A DNA stretch of 39,135 bases from Nitrososphaerales archaeon (GTDB lineage Archaea > Thermoproteota > Nitrososphaeria > Nitrososphaerales > Nitrososphaeraceae). The notes beneath the pieces are model-generated. The model was given only the letters and a program-made list of their open reading frames with translations. It was not told the origin of the DNA and ran no database searches. Both the position numbers and the translations under genes were made by a program. Shown piece by piece: positions 1 to 8,342 of the stretch. Position 1 is the first letter of the stretch. Every line of letters starts with the position of its first letter. The DNA is taken from the NCBI GenBank assembly GCA_029237525.1, contig JARBAU010000060.1, positions 1 through 39,135 on the forward strand, in the 5' to 3' direction.

Positions 1-2
1 AC

Positions 3-329
3 CTACCAAAAATAGACCCCGTGCTCATTCATGAGTTATTAGTCCGCGAACAAGAAAAGACAGAACGAGCTCCATTTTACATGGTTGAGGTATTTACCAA
101 ACAAGGTACTGATACACAATGGTGTAAGGACCACATTTGGAATACCTGTGGGACTGTTCCTGCAATCTATGATAAAGGGACTCACTATGCAACCAATATG
201 AGATTGACGTGTGATATACTTAAAAAGTTAAATGACTTCGATTTTGTGATTGATGTTGCCGGTAATTATACAGGATCACCCACTGGCACTGGTGCGTCAC
301 ACGAACGCAGAATCAAAGCAGGCGAGTAG
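3..329 (+). CDS. Conserved hypothetical protein, 5' end cut by window edge
   Basis: The reading frame is open to the left edge, so the gene probably starts outside the window. A GTG at 21 could also start a 102-residue protein. The visible part is compact and soluble, with no membrane segment. It has two Cys (in QWCKDHIW and WNTCGT), several aromatic residues and an Asn/Gly/Thr-rich tail (NYTGSPTGTGASHERR). I do not recognise a characterised domain. The even hydrophobic pattern and good codon use argue that it is a real protein. No downstream gene is coupled to it: about 270 bases follow before the next possible ORF. Function unknown. Confidence 0.7.
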   Translation, partial: LPKIDPVLIHELLVREQEKTERAPFYMVEVFTKQGTDTQWCKDHIWNTCGTVPAIYDKGTHYATNMRLTCDILKKLNDFDFVIDVAGNYTGSPTGTGASHERRIKAGE

Positions 330-598
330 AAATAAACGAGAAAGTGTATCGATGTTGGATCCTTATCTGCTTGATAAATAACGCACCTGCGTTGGATAAA
401 AGAATGTCACAATCAATCTCGGTAAATCCATGAACGAGTAATCAAAGTATATGGTATCGCAGCTTCGAGACTTGCACATTATCCTTTCAATGTCTATCTG
501 GGGGCCAACAGTTCATTAGATAAAATTTAGCAGCAATCCTGACGAATCATAAATAAACTTGATAAAAATAATTATAGTAATCACCCAATATCTAAACT

Positions 599-745
599 AT
601 GATAGAATCTCTAGTATTGTATCCATTGATAGGATTTGCGACAACTTATTTGGCACTGGAAGTGGCATGGCACCTTACTGCGTGCAAAATTAAACACAAG
701 ACCATAAAACCTTCCCTTTTTAGGCAAGTTGGATTGGTGAAGTGA
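599..745 (+). CDS. Possible 48-residue membrane miniprotein
   Basis: An ATG-started frame encodes 48 residues, starting MIESLVLYPLIGF and ending in a basic tail (KIKHKTIKPSLFRQVGLVK). One hydrophobic stretch (residues 4-24) could be a membrane helix, followed by a His/Cys pair (WHLTAC) and a positively charged C-terminus. An AT-rich TATA-like stretch lies at about 562-575, which would place the transcript start close to the ATG, as in leaderless archaeal genes. It stands alone, with no operon partner. Function unknown; it could be a chance ORF, but the amphipathic design and basic tail favour a real small membrane protein. Confidence 0.4.
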   Translation: MIESLVLYPLIGFATTYLALEVAWHLTACKIKHKTIKPSLFRQVGLVK

Positions 746-1556
746 CAAAAGGTCACACTGAATGTGCCGATATAACTCCCTTTAATTTGTCTCGGGGGGT
801 ATTCATAACATTGTGTTAATAAAGCTGTGATTTACATATTGAATAGAAATAAATGCGCTGCTGAAAAATTTCCAACCTAAGATCTCTTAATACTGTGTTG
901 AATTTGCAAAAATAATATTTCAATAAAGGATCGTTCTGAATCATAGGACAATATCGCTGTCATTATTATGGTTAAATCAATGTTAGAAATGTTAATAAAG
1001 TTAAGAAACCACATCTCCGAAAAATAATGAAAGGGCTTCAAGATTTGAAGCTGAATTGAATAATATTGAAAAGAACTATAACAAATCTCTATCCATCTCC
1101 CATTCTTTCACTATGATTGTAGTAGGTTCCTTAATTGATAATAACGCCATATTCAGAAAAATATCTCTTGATAATTCAAATAACTAATCAGATACTATTC
1201 GATCCGGCAAAGACGATGCTCCGGGATGGGAGCAGTTACGAACTACACAGGAGCCACACAATTTAATGCCGAGATTTCTGTATGCATTATAATTGGAAAT
1301 TTATTAAATAAAATAATACAATGAAACTGTTTGAACCTCTGTAAGTTCTAAGGTTGTAAGTTTACAAAGCTGACGACTTGATAAAGATATACCGAATAAA
1401 GAATTGGTTTCATCCAATAATTTATTACAAGTTCAGATCCTTTTCGTATATTCTTTCCTGCTATTCCAGCTTTGAATTCTAACTTCTAGGATTGCTTAGC
1501 AAAAATCATCTCTATTATTATGAATAAGATGGGTTGCTTAAATCTAAGTAGTCGTA

Positions 1557-1709
1557 ATGATTAGAATAGAAATACTGCAAATTGCATTTATAAAACTATT
1601 GAAAAAGATATTAGAATCGATCAAGGCAAATATTTGTGTCATAGGAATGATTGTAGGATTAGTCTTTGTCGTCAGTCTATTCCTGTTACCGTTACACGAG
1701 AGATGGTGA
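1557..1709 (+). CDS. Possible 50-residue single-pass membrane miniprotein
   Basis: An ATG-started frame of 50 residues: a basic amphipathic N-terminal half (FIKLLKKILESIK) followed by one clear membrane helix (about residues 29-46, IGMIVGLVFVVSLFLLPL) and a short HERW end. The design, basic first half then hydrophobic helix, suggests a small membrane protein with its N-terminus in the cytoplasm. There is no neighbour on the same strand within 250 bases and no obvious ribosome binding site. Function unknown, and a chance ORF is possible. Confidence 0.35.
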   Translation: MIRIEILQIAFIKLLKKILESIKANICVIGMIVGLVFVVSLFLLPLHERW

Positions 1710-1962
1710 TGACCATTGTGAAGACCGAAAATATAAAGAAAGTATGGGCAGATATTTTATTATAGGATTGATTGAGTGTCTAACTAATACTATCTGATCT
1801 TTTCCATAGGACCAAAGCCTCAAGCAAGTTGGGCAAGACAATATGGTCAAACAAGACTGGCAAATCTAAATTATAGGACAGAAGACTGGCCCACCATTCT
1901 TCTGGAAGAATAATCAGAAATAACTTAGAGCAAGTATATTCTTAAAACTCATAAATTGCTAT

Positions 1963-2235
1963 ATGACATGTTTCACAACGAACAACAAAACAATCCTAGT
2001 TATAGCTGTGACAGCCGTTTTTACCATCATGATAACCTCTGCAATAGTGAGTGAAACTGCATTTGCTAAATGCAAAAAGTCTAGATCCGGAAGCGGCTTA
2101 CATAGTAGACAGACAATTTCTCAAGCAGATGTTTGTGGAAATGGTAGCGGCGCTCTAGATATTCATTGTCAAAATCTTGCAAACCAGGTTCAGGGCAATG
2201 GTAACGCAGTTAACATCATAGGAGTTCAAAATTAG
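1963..2235 (+). CDS. Small exported protein with CGN/QGN motif
   Basis: A 90-residue protein from ATG. A hydrophobic signal or anchor segment spans about residues 10-32, ending in an Ala-rich ETAFAK that looks like a signal-peptidase site. The mature part is short and polar: a basic patch (KCKKSRSGSG), then a Cys-containing module DVCGNGSGALDIHCQNL and the tail QVQGNGNAVNI. The same layout (signal, CGN, a second Cys about 11-13 residues on, then QGN with Asn-rich tail) recurs in the protein at 27269, so the two probably belong to one exported family. The two Cys could form a disulfide outside the cell. Monocistronic. Function unknown. Confidence 0.7.
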   Translation: MTCFTTNNKTILVIAVTAVFTIMITSAIVSETAFAKCKKSRSGSGLHSRQTISQADVCGNGSGALDIHCQNLANQVQGNGNAVNIIGVQN

Positions 2236-2609
2236 TCGATATCTAACCAAGAAACATAAATATTAGCGAATCTATCTTACAACTTTTTGTTAATAAATAT
2301 GAATATTCCCGCATGCTAACGATAACGTCAAAGAATCATTAGGCTAATACCAGTGTCGATAGTGATTTTCCCCTGCGAACGATTATTCAAAACATATGTT
2401 TGATCTTAAGGAGTATCTATAACTACATATAGAATTCGCTGAACATTATGCTTTGGTTGCTTTGGTTTATGATGAGTATCTACTATCGAAAATCTGAGCC
2501 TGTTTCTAAAGGCTGGATGATCAAACACAACGAACTAGGTTATTCCTCTGTCACGATCGAAAGTCTATTATGAAAGATAGTAATTGACAAAATAGTACGG
2601 ATCGGGTAT
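2236..2609. other. Intergenic, no gene seen
   Basis: AT-rich spacer between the small exported protein and the oxidoreductase. No ORF of convincing composition, tRNA or strong hairpin was seen. It should hold the promoter of the oxidoreductase, but I cannot point to a clear TATA box. Confidence 0.4.
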
Positions 2610-3707
2610 ATGACAGACAAATTAGTTAGTAAGGAGATCCATCTCACGCACAGACCAAAAGGATTTGTTACTGAGCAAGATTTCGAGATTGTTCAAGTTG
2701 AGCTGCCCGAATTGAGAGAAGGGGAAATTCTGGTGCGTAATATCTGGATGTCGGTTGACCCTCATATGCGGATATTCCTGGCACAAGGAACACGATCGAC
2801 ATCTGTATACAAGCTAAATAAACCTCTGAGCGGCGGATGTGTAGGTCAAATCATAGCGTCAAAAAGCGACAAATTTAAGGAAGGTGATTTTGTCTTGGCA
2901 GACAATGGTTGGCGGGAGTATTGGATTTCAAATGACAATACCAATAATAACAACAATGTTACGGTGATTGATCCGAAGATCGGCCCTATACAACACTTCT
3001 TAGGACTACTGGGGATAACTGGCTTTACCGCTTACATCGGGCTTTTCAAAATTGGAGGACTTAGGGAAGGAATAGATACAGTATTCGTTTCTGCTGCTGC
3101 AGGAGGCGTAGGTTCTGTAGCGTGTCAAATAGCTAAAATAAAAGCATGTCACGTCGTAGGTAGCGCCGGCACAGAAGATAAAGTAAAATGGCTTCTCGAT
3201 GATGTCAAGATAGACTATGCATTTAACTATAAAAGATTAGATGAATCAATAATTGCACACTCAACCACAGACGAACACAATGATATTTCATCCGAATTAA
3301 AAAGAGCATGTCCTAATGGTATTGATCTTTACTTTGACAACGTTGGTGGTAAACACTTAGAAGCAGCAATAGATAACATGAGTCTTTTTGGAAGGATTGT
3401 ATTATGCGGCGCAACCTCGGTATATGATTCCATTGGAACAAACGCGAACTCTAGCTTGCCTTCAGGGCCATCCAACCTTTCCCTAGCTATATCAAATCGA
3501 CTTAGGTTACAGGGATTCGTTTATAGCGATCACAATAATATAATACCTAACTTCCAACAATCTATGTCAAACTGGATACGCGAAGACAAAATAAGCTTGA
3601 AAGAGACGATATACGATGGATTAGAGTCTGCCCCAAAAGCATTCTTAGGCTTGTTCAAAGGAGAGAATATCGGCAGAACGTTAGTTAGGATTGGATCCAA
3701 AATTTAG
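2610..3707 (+). CDS. NADPH-dependent MDR oxidoreductase (prostaglandin/alkenal reductase-like)
   Basis: A 365-residue zinc-independent medium-chain dehydrogenase/reductase of the leukotriene B4 12-hydroxydehydrogenase / prostaglandin reductase type. Such enzymes reduce the C=C bond of alpha,beta-unsaturated carbonyls with NADPH. An N-terminal GroES-like domain (about 1-125, with the family's N-R-W-x-S-V-D-P-like segment at 44-51) precedes the Rossmann domain. The nucleotide loop AAAGGVGS is at 162-169, and FDNVGG follows later. Length is typical. An Asn run (NDNTNNNNN, about 108-116) sits between the domains and is likely a lineage-specific loop. No Zn-binding Cys cluster is visible. The gene stands alone. 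A detoxifying role against reactive aldehydes or quinones is likely, but the substrate is unknown. Confidence 0.88.
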   Translation: MTDKLVSKEIHLTHRPKGFVTEQDFEIVQVELPELREGEILVRNIWMSVDPHMRIFLAQGTRSTSVYKLNKPLSGGCVGQIIASKSDKFKEGDFVLADNGWREYWISNDNTNNNNNVTVIDPKIGPIQHFLGLLGITGFTAYIGLFKIGGLREGIDTVFVSAAAGGVGSVACQIAKIKACHVVGSAGTEDKVKWLLDDVKIDYAFNYKRLDESIIAHSTTDEHNDISSELKRACPNGIDLYFDNVGGKHLEAAIDNMSLFGRIVLCGATSVYDSIGTNANSSLPSGPSNLSLAISNRLRLQGFVYSDHNNIIPNFQQSMSNWIREDKISLKETIYDGLESAPKAFLGLFKGENIGRTLVRIGSKI

Positions 3708-4105
3708 TATCTGTGTAACCTAGTCATCAAACGATTAAATCTTTTCCAAAAATTTATTTTGAAAACTGAACTTGATTTTCTTTTTTACATACCAATCCTC
3801 TAATCCCGCAAAGTTTTCAGACATGTGCACAATTTTTCATATCTGTTGTATTCATGAATAATTCGGAAATTGTCAAATCTTCACTGTTATAGTGCGTTTC
3901 AACGTGAGGTATTTGTGAATTCTATCGTCTGTAAATTACGATCTGTATAATAGTGTCAATATCAAGACGACAAAATATGAGTTTGAAGAATTCAATCACT
4001 CAGAATAAGAACTAGACCATGTCCATACAAGGTTCCAGAATTATGGATTTGATAGACATAGGTTGAAATGTTTATAGAACTTTACCATTAAATCTAAGGC
4101 TAACT
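3708..4105. other. Intergenic, no gene seen
   Basis: About 400 AT-rich bases between the oxidoreductase and the broken MaoC-like gene. No convincing frame, tRNA or strong inverted repeat was seen. Confidence 0.4.
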
Positions 4106-4568
4106 TTGAAGTTTGATGAGTTTAAAGTAGGTCAATTATTTAAATTATTTAAATCGAAAATTCAAATCAATGAGGAAGAGTTCTAGCAATACCTTGCATT
4201 TTCAAAAGTAAAACACATTTTACATCAAAACCTAAAATTAGCCGAAAAAGAAGGCATGAAAAGTCCTTTTCTGCCTGGTAGAGCCACTTTGGCTCGTGCC
4301 GAAGGTGAAATGACTCAGCTTGATGAATTCTCTAATAATATTATGTTACTTTATGGAATGGACGGGGACACAAGTTGGGACAATCTGAACACGCGATTTC
4401 TAGGCGAGGTCTTGGTAGAAGATGATCTTGAAGTTGAATATCGTGTTTCGGACAACAAAGAAGGGAATGGGACTGGTGGTTACCGTTTAATTTCAAAGTA
4501 CATTTTTATAGTACAACGTTACAGATTTCGATATCTTCACCTTTAAGGGTATGTCTTATAGTAAATAA
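4106..4568 (+). pseudogene. Broken MaoC-like (hot-dog fold) dehydratase gene
   Basis: From a TTG at 4106 one frame reads LKFDEFKVGQ... up to an in-frame TAG at 4184-4186. The same frame then continues with AFSKVKHILHQN, KLAEKEGMKSPFLPGRATL and, further on, LNTRFLGEVLVEDDLEVEYR. These match the layout of MaoC-type enoyl-CoA hydratase or acyl dehydratase domains: an F-x-V-G-Q-like start, a segment around H, the A-x-x-x-G-x-x-x-P-x-x-P-G motif, then the F-x-x-x-V-x-x-x-D-x-L-x-V beta strand. Near 4490 the frame loses family likeness, and a shifted frame ending at 4568 looks better, which suggests a frameshift as well. An ATG at 4256 gives a 96-residue ORF, but that would lack the N-terminal third. 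I call it a decayed gene. Sequencing error is the alternative. Confidence 0.6.
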
Positions 4569-4570
4569 TT

Positions 4571-4765
4571 ATGGGTCTATTTGGATTTATTTTATTGATT
4601 GTAGTAGTTTTAGCAATTATTGGATTGGGTTGGAGGTTATTTTCCTCAGGAGTGCTCAGTGGGTTTGAGAAGGTGATAAATGTAGGTCAACCTTTGGTTA
4701 AAAATTTGACCGATCAGGCGAAACAATACGTTAATAACCCAAATGCTAGAGTAACGACGAATTAG
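4571..4765 (+). CDS. Small single-pass membrane protein
   Basis: A 64-residue protein from ATG with one strongly hydrophobic N-terminal helix (about residues 3-24, FGFILLIVVVLAIIGLGWRL). A polar, mildly amphipathic C-terminal half follows (VLSGFEKVINVGQPLVKNL, then a Gln/Asn-rich end). The layout suggests an inner-membrane anchor with a short helix on the cytoplasmic or pseudoperiplasmic side. It starts two bases after the end of the broken MaoC-like gene, but the two need not be linked. I think such small proteins recur in this group of archaea, but I cannot name a function. Confidence 0.65.
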   Translation: MGLFGFILLIVVVLAIIGLGWRLFSSGVLSGFEKVINVGQPLVKNLTDQAKQYVNNPNARVTTN

Positions 4766-4852
4766 TAACCAGAACGTTGATCTTATTATGTATTACCAAT
4801 TATAATATTTTTGAATAACCCAAATGAATGGTCAAACACACATTTTTGGAAA

Positions 4853-6268
4853 TTAACTGTATTCATTATCAATATCTTTAGATAAGGCCCTCTTCCTTTT
4901 AGTACTCGTTCCGATTTCTCGGGTATTAGCTGAAATAATTTCTATTAACGTCGCCTTATTATTTGAATCAGCTTTTGGTCTGAGTAGTCTTCCAAGTCTC
5001 TGGATGAATTCTCTACTGCTACCTGTTCCGCTGACAATAATTCCGACCTCGGCATCCGGAACATCTACTCCTTCATCCAGGACTTTGGATGTTACAATGG
5101 CCTTATACCTCCCCTCCTTAAATCCTGATAGTGCATCTTTTCTCTCATCTTTACCTGACTTGTAGGTAATAAACGGTATCAGGAACCTATCTGCGATGTC
5201 ATAAACTAACTTGTTGTGTTGGGTAAAAATTATTGTCTTACGACCTTTATTTTGTTCCAATATTTTTCGTAATTCTTCTAGTTTTGATTTGCTATTCAAA
5301 GCAATTTCGATGGCCCTGCTTCTAGCTAGCAAGGTCTCTCTGGCAACTTTATTTCTGCTCGACATCATTATTAGCTTTTGAAATGCACCGGCATATGCCA
5401 TTCGCAATCCTACTTTTTTGAGCCCAGACTGGTAGATACCAATCCATTTCTTGTATTCTTCAACCTCCTCCGGCTTCATATCTACTTCTCTTCTTTCAAG
5501 TTCATACATGGCCAGATGTCTATTTTTTGCGAGATCTCTTGGATGCACCTGGTATACCACTCCACCAACAAGTCTTGGCAATTCTTTGTGCAAATCGTCT
5601 TCTCTTTCAATTGTAGCTGTTAATCCCAAACGAAATGGAGAAGCAAGTTGTTCGGCTATTAATCTGTAACCTGGTGCGGCTAGATGGTGGACTTCATCAA
5701 ATATTACCAAAGCAAACCTATTACCAAAACTGGCTGCCCTTAGGTATGCTGAATCATATGTTGAAACCGTTATCATTTCAATATTGTCCGATCCTCCTCC
5801 TAGATTTCCAATCTTAATCGCATTAGAATAAGCAAAAAATTTTGTAAGTACTGAGGTCCATTGATCCATTAAATCGATTGTGGGTACTACTACAAGCGAT
5901 GAAGCATTCACTTTTTCCAGTGCTTTTATTCCGATTATGGTCTTACCTGATCCTGTTGGCAACACTACGCAACCTCTTTTTTTTGCTCTAAGCCAATTTT
6001 CAAGTGCATGGGTTTGATAGTCCCTAAGTGAAACACGATTCTGGTGTTCCAATCTAGAATCAGTTTTGATTTGAGGAGATGGAATTAAATCCAAGACTCT
6101 ATCCTCGTAAGACAATTCACTCTGTTTCAAATAATCTAAAATATTTTGATAGTATAACGCCTGAGCCCTGAAAACTCCAGACCTAGAATCGTATATGGAA
6201 TATGGGATATGGCCTATACCTGAGATTATTATCGTCCCGTTATCATATTTTAGTGTAGTCTTGAGCAC
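4853..6268 (-). CDS. xpb: XPB/Rad25-type SF2 DNA helicase
   Basis: A 471-residue superfamily 2 helicase of the archaeal XPB family. The N-terminal about 80 residues look like the damage-recognition-type domain (YDNGTIIISG, SGVFRAQALYYQ). Motifs in order: Walker A PTGSGKT (104-110), DEVH (191-194), LTAT (217-220) directly followed by the XPB hallmark Arg-Glu-Asp (RED, 222-224). A thumb-like insertion comes next (about 245-300), then the second RecA domain with TSKVLDEGVDVPDAEVGI and QRLGRLLRP. Archaeal XPB opens DNA in repair or transcription and often pairs with the nuclease Bax1; no Bax1 gene is visible here. The minus-strand gene stands alone, with 346 bases before the next gene upstream. 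A second, more divergent relative lies at 37514. Confidence 0.92.
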   Translation of the reverse strand: MLKTTLKYDNGTIIISGIGHIPYSIYDSRSGVFRAQALYYQNILDYLKQSELSYEDRVLDLIPSPQIKTDSRLEHQNRVSLRDYQTHALENWLRAKKRGCVVLPTGSGKTIIGIKALEKVNASSLVVVPTIDLMDQWTSVLTKFFAYSNAIKIGNLGGGSDNIEMITVSTYDSAYLRAASFGNRFALVIFDEVHHLAAPGYRLIAEQLASPFRLGLTATIEREDDLHKELPRLVGGVVYQVHPRDLAKNRHLAMYELERREVDMKPEEVEEYKKWIGIYQSGLKKVGLRMAYAGAFQKLIMMSSRNKVARETLLARSRAIEIALNSKSKLEELRKILEQNKGRKTIIFTQHNKLVYDIADRFLIPFITYKSGKDERKDALSGFKEGRYKAIVTSKVLDEGVDVPDAEVGIIVSGTGSSREFIQRLGRLLRPKADSNNKATLIEIISANTREIGTSTKRKRALSKDIDNEYS

Positions 6269-6614
6269 AACAGATTTAGATATGTGGACTTATTAGAATT
6301 TCTTGTTCATTTTGCTTTTTTCATGTCCTGTTAGTTGAATTGATGTTATAAATCTGTCAATCGTTTGTTTAGTTGTGTATAGACTGCATTTTTCTACTGC
6401 ATTCTAATTGATGACATACTGAATTAGTATATCATGTCCACTTCGTCATTGCCGTCTAGAATGATAGACAAACAAACGGGAAATAGGTTATTACAAAATT
6501 AGAGATTTATTCTGTGAGTTTAGCTTGGGATATTTGTATTAACACGAGTCAAGTTTTACCTGAACCCCGATGAAACTAGCTTGCGAACTCAAGCCATACT
6601 TCTGCCCTTCTCCT
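6269..6614. other. Intergenic between two minus-strand genes
   Basis: No gene seen. The sequence contains a spaced inverted pair (CGTTTGTTT near 6362, AAACAAACG near 6470), about 100 bases apart. That distance is too long for a simple hairpin, and I give it no function. The helicase promoter should lie here on the minus strand. Confidence 0.35.
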
Positions 6615-7784
6615 CTACATAGTTGGAACGTTGTTTGGTACTTCCTCTAATGCTGGCAATATTGATGTAGAGGAGTTCTTCTCAATAATTTCGTCAATAG
6701 TCTGATTCATAGCAGCTTCCGCAATATCACTCGAATGCTCAGCAGTTCGTCTTATATCCTCTAATATAAGCCTGATATTGATATTGACAAGTGGATCGCG
6801 AATAGTCTTTTTCTCTTCTTCTTTTTCTAATAATACAATTATGTCATTTTCCAATACGCGCAAACTTTTTGCTCTATCTACGGTCTTATCTGCAAGTACA
6901 TAATCTCTTCGCAAAAATGCCTCAACTGCATCGTTTAAAGCAGTTAGTGATATCTCACTCATTTTTTCTATTTTACGAAACATTTCTATAGGGATCTTTT
7001 CTTTGATCTTAATACAGCTATCAGCAATTCCATATGCATGATCGGCTATTCTCTCGATACTCTTCACTGTGACCCTGTAGCTTAAACAATCTGATGGCTT
7101 CTTAAGCCCTATTTCACGAAGTATTCGCTCGTTTTGAGTTGCTATTACCAGATTTCTGAGAATATAAAGACTGAACCTGTCAACCTCATCGTCTGATTTG
7201 ATGACCCCTTGTGCTATTTCATAATTCAATTCAGCAAGTGAAGAAAGCGCATCTCTATGCATAGAAGAAGCTATCAGAAACATCCTTCTAACCGCCGTGT
7301 TAACAGATAGCTCTGGGATACTGATTAAAATTTGAATTGTGATAATGTCCGAGGCATCAGCAATTATTTCAGTTCCAACCAGATTTCTACGAATAACTTC
7401 CCGAATCGCATCCCTCTGAATTGGGTTGATTCTTCCAATTTTAGATTTTAAATGAATGACGCTATAGCCGGCTAGATAAATTGACACAACTTTGCGTTTC
7501 AGAGATGCAGAATCTTCATTCTGAAGTACTAGGGCAGTAACTTCATCCGAAGACCCGCCCGAGGCGGACGTCCTTCCTCTCCTGGGCTCAGGTAAAATAG
7601 ACAAAGAATTATTTGCCTCACGTATAATTACTACTGGATCTCCAGCTTTCAGATGCATTTCAGTTAGCCATTTTTTTGGCAGCGATAGAATGTAAGTTGA
7701 TCTACCCGTAAATTGTATTTTACGTACTTCATTGTTTTTAGAGCCAGGATCGTAAGAGCTCAATAAGATAGGTAAGGTGGGCAC
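6615..7784 (-). CDS. AbrB-PhoU fusion, candidate phosphate regulator
   Basis: A 389-residue protein with a GTG start. Residues about 18-67 form an AbrB/SpoVT-like swapped-hairpin DNA-binding domain (RKIQFTGRSTYILSLPKKWL, then AGDPVVIIRE). Two PhoU-type helical bundles follow, with the family's E/D-rich helix ends at about 240-257 (SIERIADHAYGIADS) and 342-358 (EDIRRTAEHSSDIAEA). PhoU bundles bind metal clusters and sense the state of the Pst transporter in bacteria. In archaea the fusion with AbrB is thought to serve as a transcription regulator. The pst operon lies 3.6 kb away on the other strand, with its own stand-alone PhoU. A perfect palindrome lies 26 bases upstream of the start and resembles one before pstS, so autoregulation is plausible. 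Confidence 0.88.
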   Translation of the reverse strand: MPTLPILLSSYDPGSKNNEVRKIQFTGRSTYILSLPKKWLTEMHLKAGDPVVIIREANNSLSILPEPRRGRTSASGGSSDEVTALVLQNEDSASLKRKVVSIYLAGYSVIHLKSKIGRINPIQRDAIREVIRRNLVGTEIIADASDIITIQILISIPELSVNTAVRRMFLIASSMHRDALSSLAELNYEIAQGVIKSDDEVDRFSLYILRNLVIATQNERILREIGLKKPSDCLSYRVTVKSIERIADHAYGIADSCIKIKEKIPIEMFRKIEKMSEISLTALNDAVEAFLRRDYVLADKTVDRAKSLRVLENDIIVLLEKEEEKKTIRDPLVNINIRLILEDIRRTAEHSSDIAEAAMNQTIDEIIEKNSSTSILPALEEVPNNVPTM

Positions 7785-7809
7785 AAATAAACATGTTATG
7801 CCAATCTTT

Positions 7810-7825
7810 CATATAGTTCTATATG
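7810..7825 (-). promoter_or_regulatory. Palindrome at the AbrB-PhoU gene start, candidate operator
   Basis: CATATAG-TT-CTATATG is a perfect 7-2-7 inverted repeat. It starts 26 bases upstream of the GTG of the minus-strand AbrB-PhoU gene. A TATA-like stretch (minus strand CTATATAC, near 7838-7846) lies about 24 bases further upstream, so the palindrome would cover the transcription start, a typical repressor position. The core ATAG-NN-CTAT is shared with the palindrome before pstS. Confidence 0.5.
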
Positions 7826-7842
7826 TCATAGACTGAGGTATA

Positions 7843-7859
7843 TAGATCATTTAGATCTA
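7843..7859. promoter_or_regulatory. Second palindrome upstream of AbrB-PhoU
   Basis: TAGATC-ATTTA-GATCTA is a perfect 6-5-6 inverted repeat that overlaps the predicted TATA region of the AbrB-PhoU gene. The same arms (TAGATC...GATCTA) form the core of the longer palindrome at 17918-17944 before an exported-protein gene. It is a possible second operator; short AT-rich palindromes also arise by chance. Confidence 0.3.
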
Positions 7860-8156
7860 ATGGCTTTGGATGTAATCTAGATATACATTCGGACGCAAAA
7901 TTCAAAATTGAGCAAATCTTGGACGGAATATGGAGTGTACTAGTTTGAATTTAACAACATCGCTTTCAAGAATTTTATTCTGCCTCACCTGCCTACTAAC
8001 AGAATTTTTCCTTAGTAATTCAAAAGTAATCATTTGATCTTGTCCTCTAAATAGTTCGTGCCTTACTATATATACTATTTAGATGAATCTTTCGGTTTCC
8101 GGATAAATGCCTCCACGCAGGTTACAGACTTTAAAAATCAAGTATTAGGTACAGCC

Positions 8157-8262
8157 GGAGTGTGAACGGGATAGCCAAGCCGTTCCGAAAAAAAATCGGC
8201 CCATCGCTGAAGGTTTGAAACACTGACAAAAGGATTGCAAGTAGACATGCACTGCAATTAGA
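8157..8262 (+). ncRNA. Candidate small structured RNA
   Basis: There is no ORF here, but stem-forming segments are dense: GAACGG/CCGTTC (8164-8169 with 8080+100-8185, loop of 10), CCGA/TCGG around a run of A (8185-8199, an alternative to the first) and ATTGCA/TGCAAT (8234-8258). A good archaeal box A-like sequence, CTTTAAAAAT at about 8129-8138, lies about 25 bases upstream of a predicted start near 8157-8160. I could not match it to SRP, RNase P, 5S, C/D or H/ACA RNAs. On the minus strand the T8 run (8188-8195) could end the tRNA transcript instead, so part of this could simply be a tRNA trailer. Confidence 0.3.
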
Positions 8263-8267
8263 TTAAG

Positions 8268-8342
8268 TGCGAAGTGCGGGATTTGAACCCGCGATCCCGA
8301 GCTTGGGAAGCTCGTACCTTAACCAGGCTGGGCTAACTTCGC
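8268..8342 (-). tRNA. tRNA-Gly (anticodon CCC)
   Basis: The minus strand folds as a full tRNA. The acceptor stem is GCGAAGT paired with ACTTCGC, with A as discriminator base. The anticodon stem is CGAGC/GCTCG around the loop TTCCCAA, giving anticodon CCC, which reads the Gly codon GGG. The T-arm is GCGGG-TTCAAAT-CCCGC, and the D-loop contains the GG pair. No intron and no encoded CCA, as expected for most archaea. A TATA-like stretch (minus TTTATATAAT, near 8396-8405) and a nearer AT-rich box lie upstream. Confidence 0.95.

Larger units (their letters stand above)
330..1962. other. Long sparse region with small ORFs and coding relics
   Basis: There is no gene of normal size here. Two short membrane ORFs (599-745 and 1557-1709) are listed separately. 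Three short frames look protein-like but lack a start or a full domain: 426-530 on plus (contains VIKVYGIAASRLAH), about 1200-1290 on plus (contains APGWEQLRTTQEPHNL) and 1809-1913 on plus (contains SWARQYGQTRLANL). They read as remains of decayed genes of unknown identity. No repeat pair or insertion-sequence end was seen. Confidence 0.5.

Noticed and set aside
5378-5817. Plus-strand frames inside the XPB-like helicase
   Set aside because: Antisense shadows of a strongly supported helicase gene.
6362-6478. CGTTTGTTT/AAACAAACG inverted pair
   Set aside because: About 100 bases apart and low complexity; no transposon features.
8203-8240. CTGA boxes suggesting a C/D box guide RNA
   Set aside because: No RTGATGA C box at the right distance and no terminal stem.
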